The notes: generated by a model not told the origin, from the letters alone. Positions 12,560 to 25,572 are shown, counted from the stretch's first letter. The stretch: DNA of 64,000 bases from Hofstenia miamia (GCA_004352715.1 SCFE01000055.1:832300-896299), one strand, 5' to 3'. A program made the numbers and translations.

Positions 12560-13539
12560 AAAATAACAAAAACTGATTTTTATTTTGTTTTCTTAATCAA
12601 CCTCATCTGGATACTTTACTCCAAGATTATTTATGTGTTCGCACAGCTGAAATATTTAATTCTTTGTCTGTTGTGAAGCCATTTGGGGAAGAACACTGTA
12701 AGTCAATTGAACAAAGCAATATTAATCAAACAGTCAATCTAATTTTTCGATGACAATCAAGCACAGATAACTCTGTAATGGTGATGATACTCATTCTAAT
12801 ATTTTGCACCACAAAGTATTATGGATTTTATTTTGAAGATATATATCAAAGTATAATACAATTTCCGTGTAAAAGTAAGGAAAACCTAATAGTTCAGGTT
12901 TTGCTTTGCAATACTCTTTTATTAAAAAGTCCAATTTCAATAATTAAATCTATCAAAAAAATTTATGCAAAGCAGGGGCGGATCCAACAATTCAAGTAGT
13001 AGGGGCGTGCATGTCCTAGAAAAATTTAAATACCTGTGTTATCAATTTTGTAAAAATCTGTCAATTAAGTATTTTTGAAAATCATAAACGAATTCCTATC
13101 AATGAAAAATGGCACATTGCTCAGCTAATACAAATGACAGAATCTTCATACACAGATTGGCGTGCACCTTAGCCTATTTCAAAAGTATTAGGATTTTAGA
13201 GCCCGACGGAGTTTGTTCCGAATTATCTCAGCTTGACTGAACTAACGCTCAACCCAAGCTGGCTAGCAAAGATGGACAAACTATTCTGGCAAAACGTGTT
13301 AAAGTAGGATCGATTGTCAATAGATAATCAAAAAAAAGCAATCTTCATTTTGCCAATAAACAGATAATTTGTTTTATCATGTGTCTAGTCAATATCTAAT
13401 ACTGTATATATTTGTGGATGTCCAGCGCAGGCTTTTAGGTTTTATATTTTAGTTTAGTTAACCCAACAACTTTTTCCTCACATTTTTTATATAGTTATTT
13501 GGGTAACATAATTCAAAAATAAATTTGCTTTCGCTAAGT

Positions 13540-13700
13540 CAGTTCTGTCATGATGAAAAAATCTAGGGATTGTTTGAGTGATGTTGGTATTAGTATATGG
13601 TTTTTTAAGCTTATGGCCTAGGTTAGGGTTTCTGTAGGATTAGGGTTATAATTATGTTGTTAAACTAGCCTATTTTTACATTTTAGTTATTTTTCACCAT
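13540..13700. repeat. Fragment of the telomere-like foldback family
   Basis: The string AGTCAGTTCTGTCATGATGA is followed by degenerate GGTTAGGG/GGATTAGGG repeats and TTATAATTATG. The same order occurs in the right arm of the element at about 46420-47030. Only one arm is visible here. Confidence 0.55.
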
Positions 13701-14281
13701 TGCCTTAAATTTCCCTGCTTTTTCAATACACTTCTATTTTAAAAAATTTTGGTAAATGAATTGTAGTCTTGATGTATTTTATTTGACAGTAAGGTAAATA
13801 TTGGAGAAGCTTTAAAGTAATGATTTGTCATTGAAATCTCATAAAACTTTAATTTGCATTTTAGTCAAATGTTTGGATTCCTTTGAACAATTACTGGATT
13901 CAATTTAGCATACATAAATGAAAGATCTTCAGAATATAAAACTGATATATTACACTGCTTCGCCAATACATTCATTATCATTCTCTTTAATATAAAGTCA
14001 GTGTCACCCAAATATTTGAGTTCCAAATGCTATAATCTCAATCTGAATTCAGTTCACTCAAGGCAATTGTCTGCTTAGGAGCTCCTTTTGAGTGAATTCG
14101 CTTCAGTCTAGGTCAATTTCAATTAATTAAAACTCTTGTCAAAAACAGTCCAACTTAATTCTTTGGCGTTAAATTTTCGATGATTTTCAGTATTTGATTA
14201 GGACTTATGTGCACCACTTAAGTTTATTTTCTTTAATCTACTCCATTATAAACTCAAATTCATTAAATTTCTAGTTTCCAA

Positions 14282-14523
14282 CAGACGCGGCTTTGGGATT
14301 TTTGAAGCAGGGTGCCACAATTCTGTTTTTGTGTTAAGAAAATGTATAAAGAAGTAATTTAAACTTCTAAATTCTAATTTGAAGATTGTATGCATTGCCA
14401 ACTTTAAATTTTGGGATCACAAACTTGTAAACAGCAATATTACAAATATTTGAAATGCATAAAAATTACGTTTTGGCAAAAATAGGAAATTCCACAAAAA
14501 GGGGGGCCCCGGTGCCGCGCCTG
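14282..14523. mobile_element. Small hAT-type MITE with perfect 8-bp target duplication
   Basis: A 242-bp insertion flanked on both sides by GTTTCCAA (14274-14281 and 14524-14531). Ends are CAGACGCGGC and, on the minus strand, CAGGCGCGGC. There is no coding capacity. The GC-rich ends stand out against the AT-rich surroundings. Confidence 0.88.
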
Positions 14524-14806
14524 GTTTCCAAATACTATTAAAAACATGCATAGCTGTTGAGAATCTAATTGCAATTGACTAAAACTTTTCATGTCTGATC
14601 TTTGTATTGTTGTTTATGCAGGCTTAAGGATTATATATATTTGTTATGTCATGTAATCCAAAACCACTACAATCACATCACACTAAATCATTGAAAATGC
14701 CGCAGTGTCCAGAAGCTCTTAGTACATAAATGTTGCTATTTTAATTTTAGGAATTTTTCAACGCCTGCTTGTTTCGCTTTGATGTGACCTGCCCGTGGAA
14801 TATTTC

Positions 14807-15313
14807 TTAACCCTATTTGGCTCGGGGGTACTCACTCCTTCTATTAAGCTTTCGATTATTGCTCAAAAGTTGTGGAGACTTGTAGAATTTTCCTAATTTT
14901 TATTAGAAATCATAGCCCCTAATAAAAATTTTTTAACTATGTGTTTATTTAATGTATGCCATTATTTTTCAACCAATTTTTGCAAGAACATATTTTAGTG
15001 TTGGTATAAAAAATGTATGTAATATACACAAAGAAATGATATTTGGTAAGTTAAGAATGAATTCTAAGAATTTCTTAATTTTCTGTTCATTCACTAAAGT
15101 AAATATCTAATATTTTTCAAAAAATATCCAAATTTTTAGATTTGATTATTGTATCAAAAGTAATTATAGGATCAAATTTCTGAACATTACAAATTGATAG
15201 TATTTTATGAAGAATATTTGTGTAAAGTTTAAATATCTAGTCGAGAGTTAGAAAGGGGGTGAGAATCCTCCCCACGCTCAGAGCCAAAAAAATCCCCGTT
15301 CAAATAAAATTAA
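14807..15313. mobile_element. TTAA-flanked MITE, family B, copy 1
   Basis: TTAACCCTATTTGGCTC opens the element. It closes near TTCAAATAAAATTAA, which corresponds to GTCGAATAGGGTTAA in the related copy at 25573-25998. Shared internal strings include a run like CTATTAAGCTTTCGATTATT and GAGAATCCTCC near the right end. The left breakpoint of the 1225-bp duplication (15273) lies inside it. Confidence 0.65.
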
Positions 15314-15379
15314 TACTGCATTCCCGCGAAATATAACAATGCTGCTTACAATAATTATTAACTATCAATTGCTGGAAAA

Positions 15380-15796
15380 ATGGAATGTCTCGATCATGTT
15401 TTTCATTTATGGCTAAATACGGCAATATACTTTCTATTTATAATAAGGCTGTTGGAAATGCTTTATAAAGATGGGTTCAAAGCAATTATTCACATAATTG
15501 GCATGCTACTTAGTTTATTTGAAGAAGAATTACTTTTGAAAACACTAAAATATCAAAATGATCATTATTCAAAAATAATAAATGAGATCATTAAAATACT
15601 TGATATTAATCATTACGCATTTGCATTCAAACCTTCTGCCCATTATAATAATGTCATTTCTCAGCATTATCTTAAAATTTGCTACTCGACCTTAAGTGCA
15701 TTGCGAAGCATCTCCAAAATGCCATTCTACTTCATTTGTCTGATTCCTTTGCGTTCATGTTGTTTTTCTGTTTATCAGTTCGTAAAATCACGCTAA
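15380..15796 (+). other. Unexplained 138-codon open frame in intron 3
   Basis: A long frame for such AT-rich DNA, starting MECLDHVFHLWLNTAIYFLF and rich in Ile, Leu, Phe and Tyr. It matches no domain I recognise and lacks splice support. It is repeated at 18288-18704 because it lies inside the duplicated block. It is most likely a chance frame or an old repeat relic, and I do not claim a gene. Confidence 0.12.
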
Positions 15797-16202
15797 TGAA
15801 CATGAACATGCTGTTTAGGCTTATAAGTAAAGTTTACAAGGCCAATGCTTGTGGCCTAATCTGTGGTTATATTCATGTTGCTTTTTATTCAAATTCTAAT
15901 AAATTCAACTCTTGATACATATGAACTTCATTACTTTTCTACAATGTATGCTATTTTAGTCCCTACAGCTCAATATCATATTGTGTCAAGCTGGGACTGA
16001 AGGTAGCTTTCATTAAGTATTCAATGTTTGTCCATGAAGCTAGAATTTTTTCACTTTTCATCTTATTTGCAATAACAACGCCTAAATGGTAATATAACCA
16101 TTAAGAAATTTCTAATAATTAATAACAAGTTATCAATATTTAAGAATGATTTAGACATAGTCCTATGATTTTCTGTGCGTTTTCAACGCTATTTTTGATT
16201 GA

Positions 16203-16497
16203 TTAATCCTATTTAAGTTGAGGGGGGGGGCACTTACCTTCTTCGCCGATATTTGATTATTATGAAGGTCAAACTTTGGATGATTTTGAATCTTGCATAA
16301 TTTTTGGATGAAGGTCAAACTTTGGATGATTTTGAATCTTGCACAATTTGTTGGATGGAGTTCAAACTTTGGATGATTTTGAATCTACTTTTTTTCGCTC
16401 CACTTCCCTTTATTTTTATTGTTGTGGCTTGTCAGTGACTGTGTATATGCTATAGGATATATTTCTTTGATCATGATCCGAAAAAAATCACTTTGGG
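16203..16497. mobile_element. TTAA family B element truncated at an assembly gap
   Basis: This is the left 295 bases of the element seen whole at 19111-19632, cut off by the N at 16498. It includes three tandem copies of a motif around CAAACTTTGGATGATTTTGA (about 16264-16385). Confidence 0.8.
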
Positions 16498-16498
16498 N

Positions 16499-18179
16499 TT
16501 GGTTGTAACCAAAGTTTGTAGATATGTGAGAAATTGTTTCTAAGGATTAATGTAACAAAAAAAATTTACACCATTTTCAAACAACAAACACAACCATTAA
16601 TATGTCAGTATCAAGTCAATAATTTTCTGAATTTTCTAGGATATATTGAAGAAATTTATACATGCCTCGATAAGACTAAAAAATCAAAAAACTAAAACAG
16701 ATTTATCTTTCAGCTGATCCTTTTGTAATCATGGATAAAAACCCATAGAAACACTGTACATCCTAACGCGCGCTCCAAAAAGTGTATGCATCAAGCCCGT
16801 ACTTCTAAATGATTAACAAAGGGACTCTAAATTAGAGCCCTGAATTGGTCTGTTACATTTTGGCCAAATTAAATTTCTCAATATATAAAATCCAATGCAT
16901 CACACTCCAATATAACTATAATAAGAGAGGCAGGGTCCCCAATCGAATTTAACAATGTGGGCTGCTCTGTAAGCATGAGGGCCCATTATTATATTGTATT
17001 CGAATGGAACTGTCAATATGCTAAACGTTAAAATCTTGTAAATTCCAATTATTGTTTGAAATAAAACCCTAGATGGCGTTAAAATTGGAAGAAACTTTAA
17101 ATTGTATCTTTAAAGCATATCGGCGGAACAAATGAATTGGTTCGTTTCGTTTGCAAAACAAGAAGGGATGTTCGCCCAAAAACTGAAAATTCATTTTTCA
17201 AAAAAGTTAAATAATTGGATTTTTAATTTTGACTTCGCGCAAACGTATGTCAAATAGCACGAAACTGTTCCAAATGTATACTTTAAAGAGTTAAAATTAT
17301 TGGCTTTGTAAATTCAAACTTGCTTTCAAGCATTTTCCTGGAAATTGCAAGAAATTTGAAGAACCTTTAAATTGTCAGGAACAGAATAATCGTCCATTAG
17401 CAAGAATGTGGCGGTAAGTGTGTATAAACTTAGAATTCGTTTGTTCAACATTTTGAAATTATTTTCATTGTTGTTGAAAGTGGAATATAGACTTCTTACA
17501 CACCATCACTCTTTAAGAGAAAATATTTGGGACTGATATTAGTAAACCTCATTGTACTAGTTGGTCTTGCACCAGCCTATCTTAATATTTCTAATTGGTT
17601 AAACAGGGCAATTGTCTTCCTACCTCTCAAATTTTTTGCAAGAAAGAAATTTGTTATCAATGAAAAATATCTTTATCTTCTCTGAGGCTTGATACAACAA
17701 TGCAGAGTATTCACATATTTAGTGAGTTCTTGAACTTAATTTGCAAAGGAGCAATCTGTATCATCCACTAATATATTTTCTTCCTCAGACAGATGACTGG
17801 GCATTTAATCACTGAATATATTTTTAGGTACATGTGCTTCATGAAAAAGTTTAGCATTTGTACGTTTTCCTATGTATCATTTTAGTTTATTATATTATGC
17901 TAAGCAGAAGTTAACTGACTGCCTCTATGTTTGACATGTGTAGCGTGGTTTGATGTTCCTGCATCGTCCCGTCTAACTGTATTTTACTTGCTTAATGCTT
18001 TCATTCCGTAAGCATAGTTATTTAGCCCACGAATACCCTGATTTGCACTGCTTGGAGAACAACACGCAAGTGTCTTTTCAAATATAAATCCTATTAAAAC
18101 CAGTAAATGACTACAAGCATTGTAAACAATAAAATTTTAATTAATTACTGTCAAAAGCAATGGTGTCTCAACAAATCAA
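16499..18179. other. Intronic contig between two single Ns
   Basis: About 1.7 kb of AT-rich sequence bounded by N at 16498 and 18180. I see no exon, transposon end or RNA gene in it. Its placement between the duplicated blocks is doubtful, so it may belong elsewhere in the genome. Confidence 0.5.
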
Positions 18180-18180
18180 N

Positions 18181-19405
18181 CACGCTCAGAGCCAAAAAAA
18201 TCCCCGTTCAAATAAAATTAATACTGCATTCCCGCGAAATATAACAATGCTGCTTACAATAATTATTAACTATCAATTGCTGGAAAAATGGAATGTCTCG
18301 ATCATGTTTTTCATTTATGGCTAAATACGGCAATATACTTTCTATTTATAATAAGGCTGTTGGAAATGCTTTATAAAGATGGGTTCAAAGCAATTATTCA
18401 CATAATTGGCATGCTACTTAGTTTATTTGAAGAAGAATTACTTTTGAAAACACTAAAATATCAAAATGATCATTATTCAAAAATAATAAATGAGATCATT
18501 AAAATACTTGATATTAATCATTACGCATTTGCATTCAAACCTTCTGCCCATTATAATAATGTCATTTCTCAGCATTATCTTAAAATTTGCTACTCGACCT
18601 TAAGTGCATTGCGAAGCATCTCCAAAATGCCATTCTACTTCATTTGTCTGATTCCTTTGCGTTCATGTTGTTTTTCTGTTTATCAGTTCGTAAAATCACG
18701 CTAATGAACATGAACATGCTGTTTAGGCTTATAAGTAAAGTTTACAAGGCCAATGCTTGTGGCCTAATCTGTGGTTATATTCATGTTGCTTTTTATTCAA
18801 ATTCTAATAAATTCAACTCTTGATACATATGAACTTCATTACTTTTCTACAATGTATGCTATTTTAGTCCCTACAGCTCAATATCATATTGTGTCAAGCT
18901 GGGACTGAAGGTAGCTTTCATTAAGTATTCAATGTTTGTCCATGAAGCTAGAATTTTTTCACTTTTCATCTTATTTGCAATAACAACGCCTAAATGGTAA
19001 TATAACCATTAAGAAATTTCTAATAATTAATAACAAGTTATCAATATTTAAGAATGATTTAGACATAGTCCTATGATTTTCTGTGCGTTTTCAACGCTAT
19101 TTTTGATTGATTAATCCTATTTAAGTTGAGGGGGGGGGCACTTACCTTCTTCGCCGATATTTGATTATTATGAAGGTCAAACTTTGGATGATTTTGAATC
19201 TTGCATAATTTTTGGATGAAGGTCAAACTTTGGATGATTTTGAATCTTGCACAATTTGTTGGATGGAGTTCAAACTTTGGATGATTTTGAATCTACTTTT
19301 TTTCGCTCCACTTCCCTTTATTTTTATTGTTGTGGCTTGTCAGTGACTGTGTATATGCTATAGGATATATTTCTTTGATCATGATCCGAAAAAAATCACT
19401 TTGGG
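18181..19405. repeat. 1225-bp exact duplication, copy 2
   Basis: Copy of 15273-16497. This copy continues without interruption into the remainder of a TTAA element, so it is probably the correctly placed one on its right side. Confidence 0.9.
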
Positions 19406-19632
19406 TTATTATTCAGCTGGTGGCAAGAGTACCTAAAATTCCAAAAACTCCACAAGTAAGTCTAAGGCATGCTAACTTCAGCAAGAATGTTCCCAGCATT
19501 AGAATTATAATATCTTTTTTGCAAAGTTATGGAAGGTTTGCTCACTAAAACGGAAAGTAAGTAGGAAGGGGGGTAATCTTACCCAACCCCAACCCCTTAC
19601 GTATGTCAAAAACCCAACTTAAAAAGGGTTAA
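19111..19632. mobile_element. TTAA-flanked MITE, family B, complete copy
   Basis: The element is bounded by TTAA at 19111-19114 and 19629-19632. The left terminus is TCCTATTTAAGTTGAG and the right terminus on the minus strand is CCCTTTTTAAGTTGGG, a good inverted repeat. It contains a threefold tandem repeat at about 19172-19293 (each with CAAACTTTGGATGATTTTGA). It is 522 bp long with no transposase. Confidence 0.78.
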
Positions 19633-22084
19633 TTAAAAAAATGTGTAAAAAATTAATAAAGCATTAAAAACTAAAGTAGTGAGATGCATTTTTATGCCTA
19701 TTTTTCAATATTTTGACATTTTCGCGGGACTTTTTGGTCACTAATGTTGATCCAAGTGTCAACCCCGTAATAAAAGCTTGTGTACGCCTCTACATGCATT
19801 ATAAATTATTTCTATTTTTACTTAAGATTCCAATTCGCGGCTTGCGTCAATTTCCAAATTAATTTTATTGAATAAGCATTGAACCTATAACAATTCATTA
19901 AATATGAATCAATCTACATTAAGAAAAGCGTTTTAAAAAATTACTTAACATTAGTTCCGCCCAGCTCAACATTAAATCTCTAATTGTAAAGATTACTGTT
20001 TCCAATTATATTCCTTCCACTCGACATCTCATAGATAATGTTCGTTTACATTAAGTTTTTTTGTTTTCATAGCCTAGAAACATTATTTTTTCCACACTGC
20101 GACATCTCTAAATCATTTGAATGCATCAGTCAGGATTTCGATTTAACGAAACGACTTTTAATACCGATTATTTTTCTAGCACAGAGGCTTACAAATTTCA
20201 TTTATTGTTAATCACTCAACGATAAGCTTAATTTTCGCTGAATTCGTTTTTATAGAATTATAGTTTTTGGCAAGGTTAAATTTATGCTCGGCGGGCTCAT
20301 ATTACCAAATCCTTGGGGCTATTATATGTTACGAATTTTGGGCATGTTTACATACTCTACAATATTTACTGAAAAGTGGTATCTTATTTTTGTTCAGTGC
20401 ATGGACTTCTGCGATATATTGTGTCGCAGAAGCCCATCTGCTGTAAAATAAAATTTATATCTACAAATCTAAAATTAATAAATTAGATTGCGGACAATGT
20501 GTTATTTTACAATTTCTAGAAGTATGACTGCTCTGAATGCTTATATTCTTACGAAATATTACTTATTGTTAACTTAATATCTATAGTTTAAATAGGTCTA
20601 TACACAGAACATTTTATTACCTGTCCAGAATACAGAGCTGTAGAAAATATATTTCAATTAAATAAAGTAGGGAGAATGAATTTATATTTATACCAATTCT
20701 GTTAAGTTATTTCCGTTGCCGAATTTTATTAATGAATACTGCAGAAACGTAATGTTGGTTTCGCCTATTAATCTCCCTAATATGTATACTTGCAGTTGTA
20801 CATGAATTTCTGCGTTGTTGGCTCCACCTGAAAATCACAGTGTTATTACGATTTTATATGAAAACACGTTTTACGGCATTTGAATTTAATGCTTTTCCCA
20901 GAATTTTATAAATGACAGCAATCTGTCAATATTATTAAATAGTTTTTAATAAATGGATTTATATCGCTTCTTGCTCCATATTTAAAGTTATTAAATCATT
21001 TACGACAGATAGAATGTGTGGTGAATGTACCTGTTTGAATATATCAACTTTCTATGAAAATGGAGTAGTAAATTGAATTTCTAAAACCAATTCGCTGCTA
21101 AACTTCATATTGAAAAATTCAAAAAGCCTATTGAGTAAGGCGTCTCTGTTCTTGAAATTGATATTTATCTAATACTATATTCTTATTTCGATATAGCGTT
21201 TGCTTTAATGTTCCGTAATAGATTGTGTGAATTTCTATGTTCTTTAAATCCCTCAATTCATTTTAATGGATATGTGAGGAATAATCCGTAAAGCTATTTT
21301 GTGTTACAAAAATATGTATACGCTTTTGTCTTGTTTCTAGTACAGATAAACCTGATTTAAACACAGATTTGATATGTTCTACCGCACAAGCCGATCTTGT
21401 GATGAAACAGTAAATATAGGATACGAAATATGACCTCCAGTCGAATATACCTTTTATAGTATGCCTGTTCCTTTGCGCTAGGGCTATGTAGAACTGGAAA
21501 AGTATAAATGACTTGTTTTTTGCAATATTAGCCTATTATGTTAGTATGGAACTCTAACGAGGTATTCTGCTACTGCGACCACTGCGGCACAGTCCTTACT
21601 TTGAAAATTCAATGTTAGGGATAGTGTGAGCCATAATTTCAAAATTTTGGTTTTCTGTAAATATTATGTAATCAAAACTAATTCTTTTAGGGGAGTTTAA
21701 GCCTTCCTATTTGGCTTAAGAGTAGTTTGACGCCGTTAAACTCTTAGATTTCTTTGTAGCTGATTTTGAGGAAAATCTATGTTTGTTTTACAGTGATTAG
21801 TTCAGGTTCATATATTTGGTATTTGCGTGTGGTCGGCATTTAGGTACTTTACCCAGAGATTTCATGTCGTCTACATAGCGCGCGAGAATGCAGGATACAG
21901 ACCTTGACTTTGAAGGATTGTTTGATCTCTAAAGATAATATTAATTTGTTATTATTAAGTCTTTTATTGCTCCATTTAATCATTATTGTTTTAATATATA
22001 TGAAATTGCCCGCAATTATTTTAACTTATTTATGTCGAATAGTGCTTTGAAAATCAGTTCTAAGATGTATTTATGTATTTTTAG

Positions 22085-22228
22085 ATCCTCCGGAATTAAG
22101 TGTAAGTGTGACACCAAATGTTTTAAGAGAAGGGCAAGATTTCTCAATAGAGTGTACAGTTACCAGTAATCCGCCATGTCAACGACTTCTGCTTACAAAA
22201 AAATATGGCAAGCTCAGTGAAACTGCAA
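22085..22228 (+). CDS. Receptor exon 4: N-terminal half of Ig domain c
   Basis: The acceptor is TGTATTTTTAG| and the donor CTGCAA|GTAAGA, phase 1 at both ends (144 bases). Residues 174-222 begin YPPELSVSV after the split Tyr codon and carry the first cysteine (C197 in SIECTV). The usual core tryptophan is absent: the expected region reads CQRLLLTKKYG. An extra cysteine follows NPP. The domain is completed by exon 5 after a 4.5-kb intron. The TA repeat just downstream is intronic. Confidence 0.88.
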
Positions 22229-22267
22229 GTAAGATAACAAGTTTTATATTTGTCTATTATATATATG

Positions 22268-22302
<35 letters not shown>

Positions 22303-23058
22303 GATTATTGATTAATGTAAATATATATATATATATATAAATATGAATATATATTATTTACATCTTTAGAAAACAGAAACGTAGTTGAAATTTTTATGTT
22401 TTCTATTATGCGACTGTTTGCATCACCTTCAACTGAAACAATCAATCAGTGTCTAACACTGATCAATTATTTAATGTTGTCTTAAATTTTATTTCTAACA
22501 GAGTAAAAACATCAAAACTAACAATGAGAATCTGTTTAAAATAATTTTCACATTGTGCAATTTGAAGGCCTCAATCTTATCGAAATGAATTAATGGAATA
22601 GATCCTTTTTTGATGTTTATGACTTGACCAAATTTGAGTGAATAGTAATCAAATTTCTTAATGTGTAGGAATTGCAAGCTATTCGCATAATTTAAAATAA
22701 ATTATTTAATAGGTGGTGTAGTAAAACTTGTTAATATTCTGCTCAAGACAATGGTTTTAAAATTTGGAAAACATTATTTCATTTTAAATTTTTAATATTG
22801 TATGACGGTTTTGTTTAATTTACATTCTCAAAGTGAATTCTCTATTTACCTTGAAAATTATATTAAAGAATATTTAAATGACATTTCTTACATTATAATT
22901 TTTTTAACTTATAAAGCCTATTGCACAACACACTGTTTTTCAGTGTAGTATTTCTATTTCTAAAGTGGTTTTGAATGATTTAGACAAATGCATTAATTTT
23001 TTTTCAAAATGAAATTAAAATATAAAGATATATTGTTGCAACTTCTTTTTGATATATT

Positions 23059-23606
23059 CAGGGTGGCCATAAAGTCGCGCAACAATCTCTTATGTTTACA
23101 AAAACAATATTTTAAATTAGAAAATTATTTTTATTAATTAAACGACAAAAGAAAGGTTAGATAATTTACAGATGGTCAAAATGTTCACCTGAGGAAGTCA
23201 TACATAAGTTGAGTCAATGGTGAAAGTTATCATAAACACGAGTTAGTAGTTGTTGATCATCATTGATTTTCTGGCATGCATCACAAATTCTGCTTCGCAA
23301 ATGTTCAATTTCCTCTATTTTCACTGCGTACAGTAACTGTTTTAGGTGTCCACAAAAATAATAATCCATTAGGTTAAGATCAGGCGATCGTTCTTCAATT
23401 GTCAGTGGTAAAAGAAAAGAAAGCTAGAGTAGTTAATGATTAGTCTGCTTGAACCGACTATCACGCTGACGCACATTAATAGGTGATTCTTCACAGCCTA
23501 TCAGAATTAATTTGAGAAGACAGTGTATCATGATCGAGTAATTCTAAGGCCTTGATATCTTTAACATTTTGATATTTACCTTGGTGCGCGACTTTATGCC
23601 ACCCTG
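23059..23606 (-). mobile_element. Tc1/mariner-like transposon remnant
   Basis: Terminal inverted repeats are CAGGGTGGCCATAAAGTC at the left and, on the minus strand, CAGGGTGGCATAAAGTC at the right. TA follows the right end; the left flank reads TT, so the target duplication is imperfect. Between the ends lies a transposase fragment on the minus strand. At 548 bp the element is heavily deleted. Confidence 0.8.
23166..23400 (-). pseudogene. Tc1/mariner-like transposase, C-terminal fragment, broken
   Basis: The minus strand reads RSPDLNLMDYYFCGHLKQ, then IEHLRSRICDACQKI, an in-frame stop, then LCMTSSGEHFDHL and a final stop. SPDL-N-x-(L/M)-D-x-x-F-x-G-H-L-K is the region of the third catalytic Asp in DDE transposases of the Tc1/mariner type. 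The ending G-x-H-F-(D/E)-H-L is the usual C-terminus of one such group. The first two catalytic acidic residues are missing, so it is inactive. It is an intronic relic unrelated to the receptor. Confidence 0.85.
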
Positions 23607-25017
23607 TAGTTCGTATTTGAAAACTGCATTAGGACAGTGCGTTGTTTTTCACAAAACAAGAAGTGTTTTAAGATAACATAATCCATAAAAAATTTGGAAC
23701 TTTTACTAGTATATGTGCAAATGTCAAAGATAATAACTACTTGTGCAGGTGTTGATTATAAATTAAAAGGCCATAGGCCATAATTCTCTCCTCTTTAAAA
23801 AATTATTTTAAAGCGAGTGGAAATCTTTATGTTGAAATAAATTAATGGCTTTGCAATTAATACATTCAATACCAGCTATATCTTAAAAATGCTTTTAAAA
23901 TAATTTTGTTTATTAAAATTGGTAAAATACTTGATTATTTAGATTATCATAATGCTTTTGGTTTAATTTTGGAATATACTCCTAAAATACCCTTCCTCAA
24001 TATATAATAGTATTCGTAAAATATAATATATTTAAACATTTATGCATTTAGTGCATATTTGAAATATTTATGATAATTTCTGGGGAAAAATGTGTATAAA
24101 ATTGAGTATTTATGGAGGGAATCTATTTCAAGACATTTGGATAACAGCATTTCTTTTTATAAATAACATTTTATTAAATATTTGTTGAGAAAATAAATAA
24201 AAAATTGGAACAATGTGTTTTATTAAGTTCTTTGTTATTGAATATTTTTGGCTTTATTGACAGTTTTCTGTCTTGGAAAATTTATCTCATACAATGCGCC
24301 ACTATCAATAATGGTGAGGGAATATTTCTGCTGTTATTAAATATTTACTCTTTATCAACAATTTTAATAAATTTTAAATGCGGAATTTCTGCTACGTGGA
24401 ATGGGGTGGGCATGTCACAGAAGTGTTTACGCTAATATTATGCACACCAATTCAATAAGTTAACAACCCATGTGTCGTTGCGCTTTCATTATATTAAATT
24501 TATGTGCTTCAGGCATTTTCGTAATTCTTCACTGTATACTTTCTAGCAAAAGTTATTCGCAGGGATTTTAAAATTTGAAATACAATTTGTTGTTTTCAGA
24601 TGAATGTTGACTGAAATTTGCACTCCTTAATACTAAGCTTGTCAAAAATTATGTTGATTTCATATGTCCAATAAACAACTGTCTTGTACGTCTTTGTTAA
24701 ATTTCTACTGATAACTATAAGAAATATTTCCAATATTCTTAAGTAACTATCATGTCGATAAAGAATAATTTTTTACTAAGCGCAATGCCTTTTTGAAGAA
24801 GTTTTCAGCAACTCAGCATGACTAAGACATACTTATTCCATCCAACGCTGTTTTTGATTTTACAAAATTACTTTGAAAAATTTCATAGTTATTATGAATG
24901 TGATTCTTGGTAACACATAAACACTTGCCCCACACTACATTATGCAGTTTTTAGTTTCATCTTCATCAGTGGTTCTGTCTTCCAACACTTTCTCTTTATC
25001 AATTTCTCTCTCTATCC

Positions 25018-25052
<35 letters not shown>

Positions 25053-25572
25053 TTTACATGTATATGTAAATTTTTAAAAGAATGTCGCAAAGTAAATTCG
25101 AAATACGGAATAATTTTTCATAAGCATTGATTTTTCAATTTAATGCTCTCCTATGCCCATGAATTGGGACCTTGTTTATGAAATAACGCCCTAATTAAAA
25201 ATTATGTTAAGCCGAATTGTATTTGTGCGTTCGGCATTACCTAGTTATTTCATGTGAATTTGCAGTCATGGCATTGATTTTGAAGGTTCTAGAAATCTGA
25301 TGCTAATCTGCAGTTAGGTAATATTCTCCTTAACACTCTGTGAGTTTTTGTAAACATTGAATTGTCTGCAATCGCAGACATCCACTAAATGGCAAATTTT
25401 TCCTACAGGTATCCACAAACTCCCATAGGCACTACGCAGAAATATTCGATTGAGATATTCGTACACAATCGTATGATAATATTTTACGTATGTCTGGAAG
25501 TATAAGAAAAATTATTTCTGAATCTACTAGCTGATTGTTTTGCCGAAAGACACTTCTTTTAAGAATTTCAGT

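Larger units (their letters stand above)
15273..16497. repeat. 1225-bp exact duplication, copy 1
   Basis: The sequence from CACGCTCAGAGCC to CACTTTGGG recurs at 18181-19405 with a constant offset of 2908 and no difference that I could see. Copy 1 stops at a single N (16498); copy 2 starts after a single N (18180). Identity over AT-rich noncoding DNA plus N-bounded inner ends suggests an assembly duplication around an inserted contig (16499-18179). A very recent tandem duplication is less likely. Confidence 0.9.
10084..22084. other. Intron 3 (about 12 kb) and its contents
   Basis: This is the largest intron. It holds a TTAA family A element, TTAA family B copies, a 242-bp hAT element, a telomere-like repeat arm at about 13540-13700 and the 1225-bp exact duplication. 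Exon 3 joins directly to exon 4 in frame (a phase-1 TAT codon), so no extra exon is required. A transposon-like end, CAGGGGCGGATCC, at 12974 has no visible partner. True intron length is uncertain because of the single-N junctions at 16498 and 18180. Confidence 0.7.

Noticed and set aside
12974-12990. Transposon starting CAGGGGCGGATCC
   Set aside because: No matching inverted end or flanking duplication found within a few kb.
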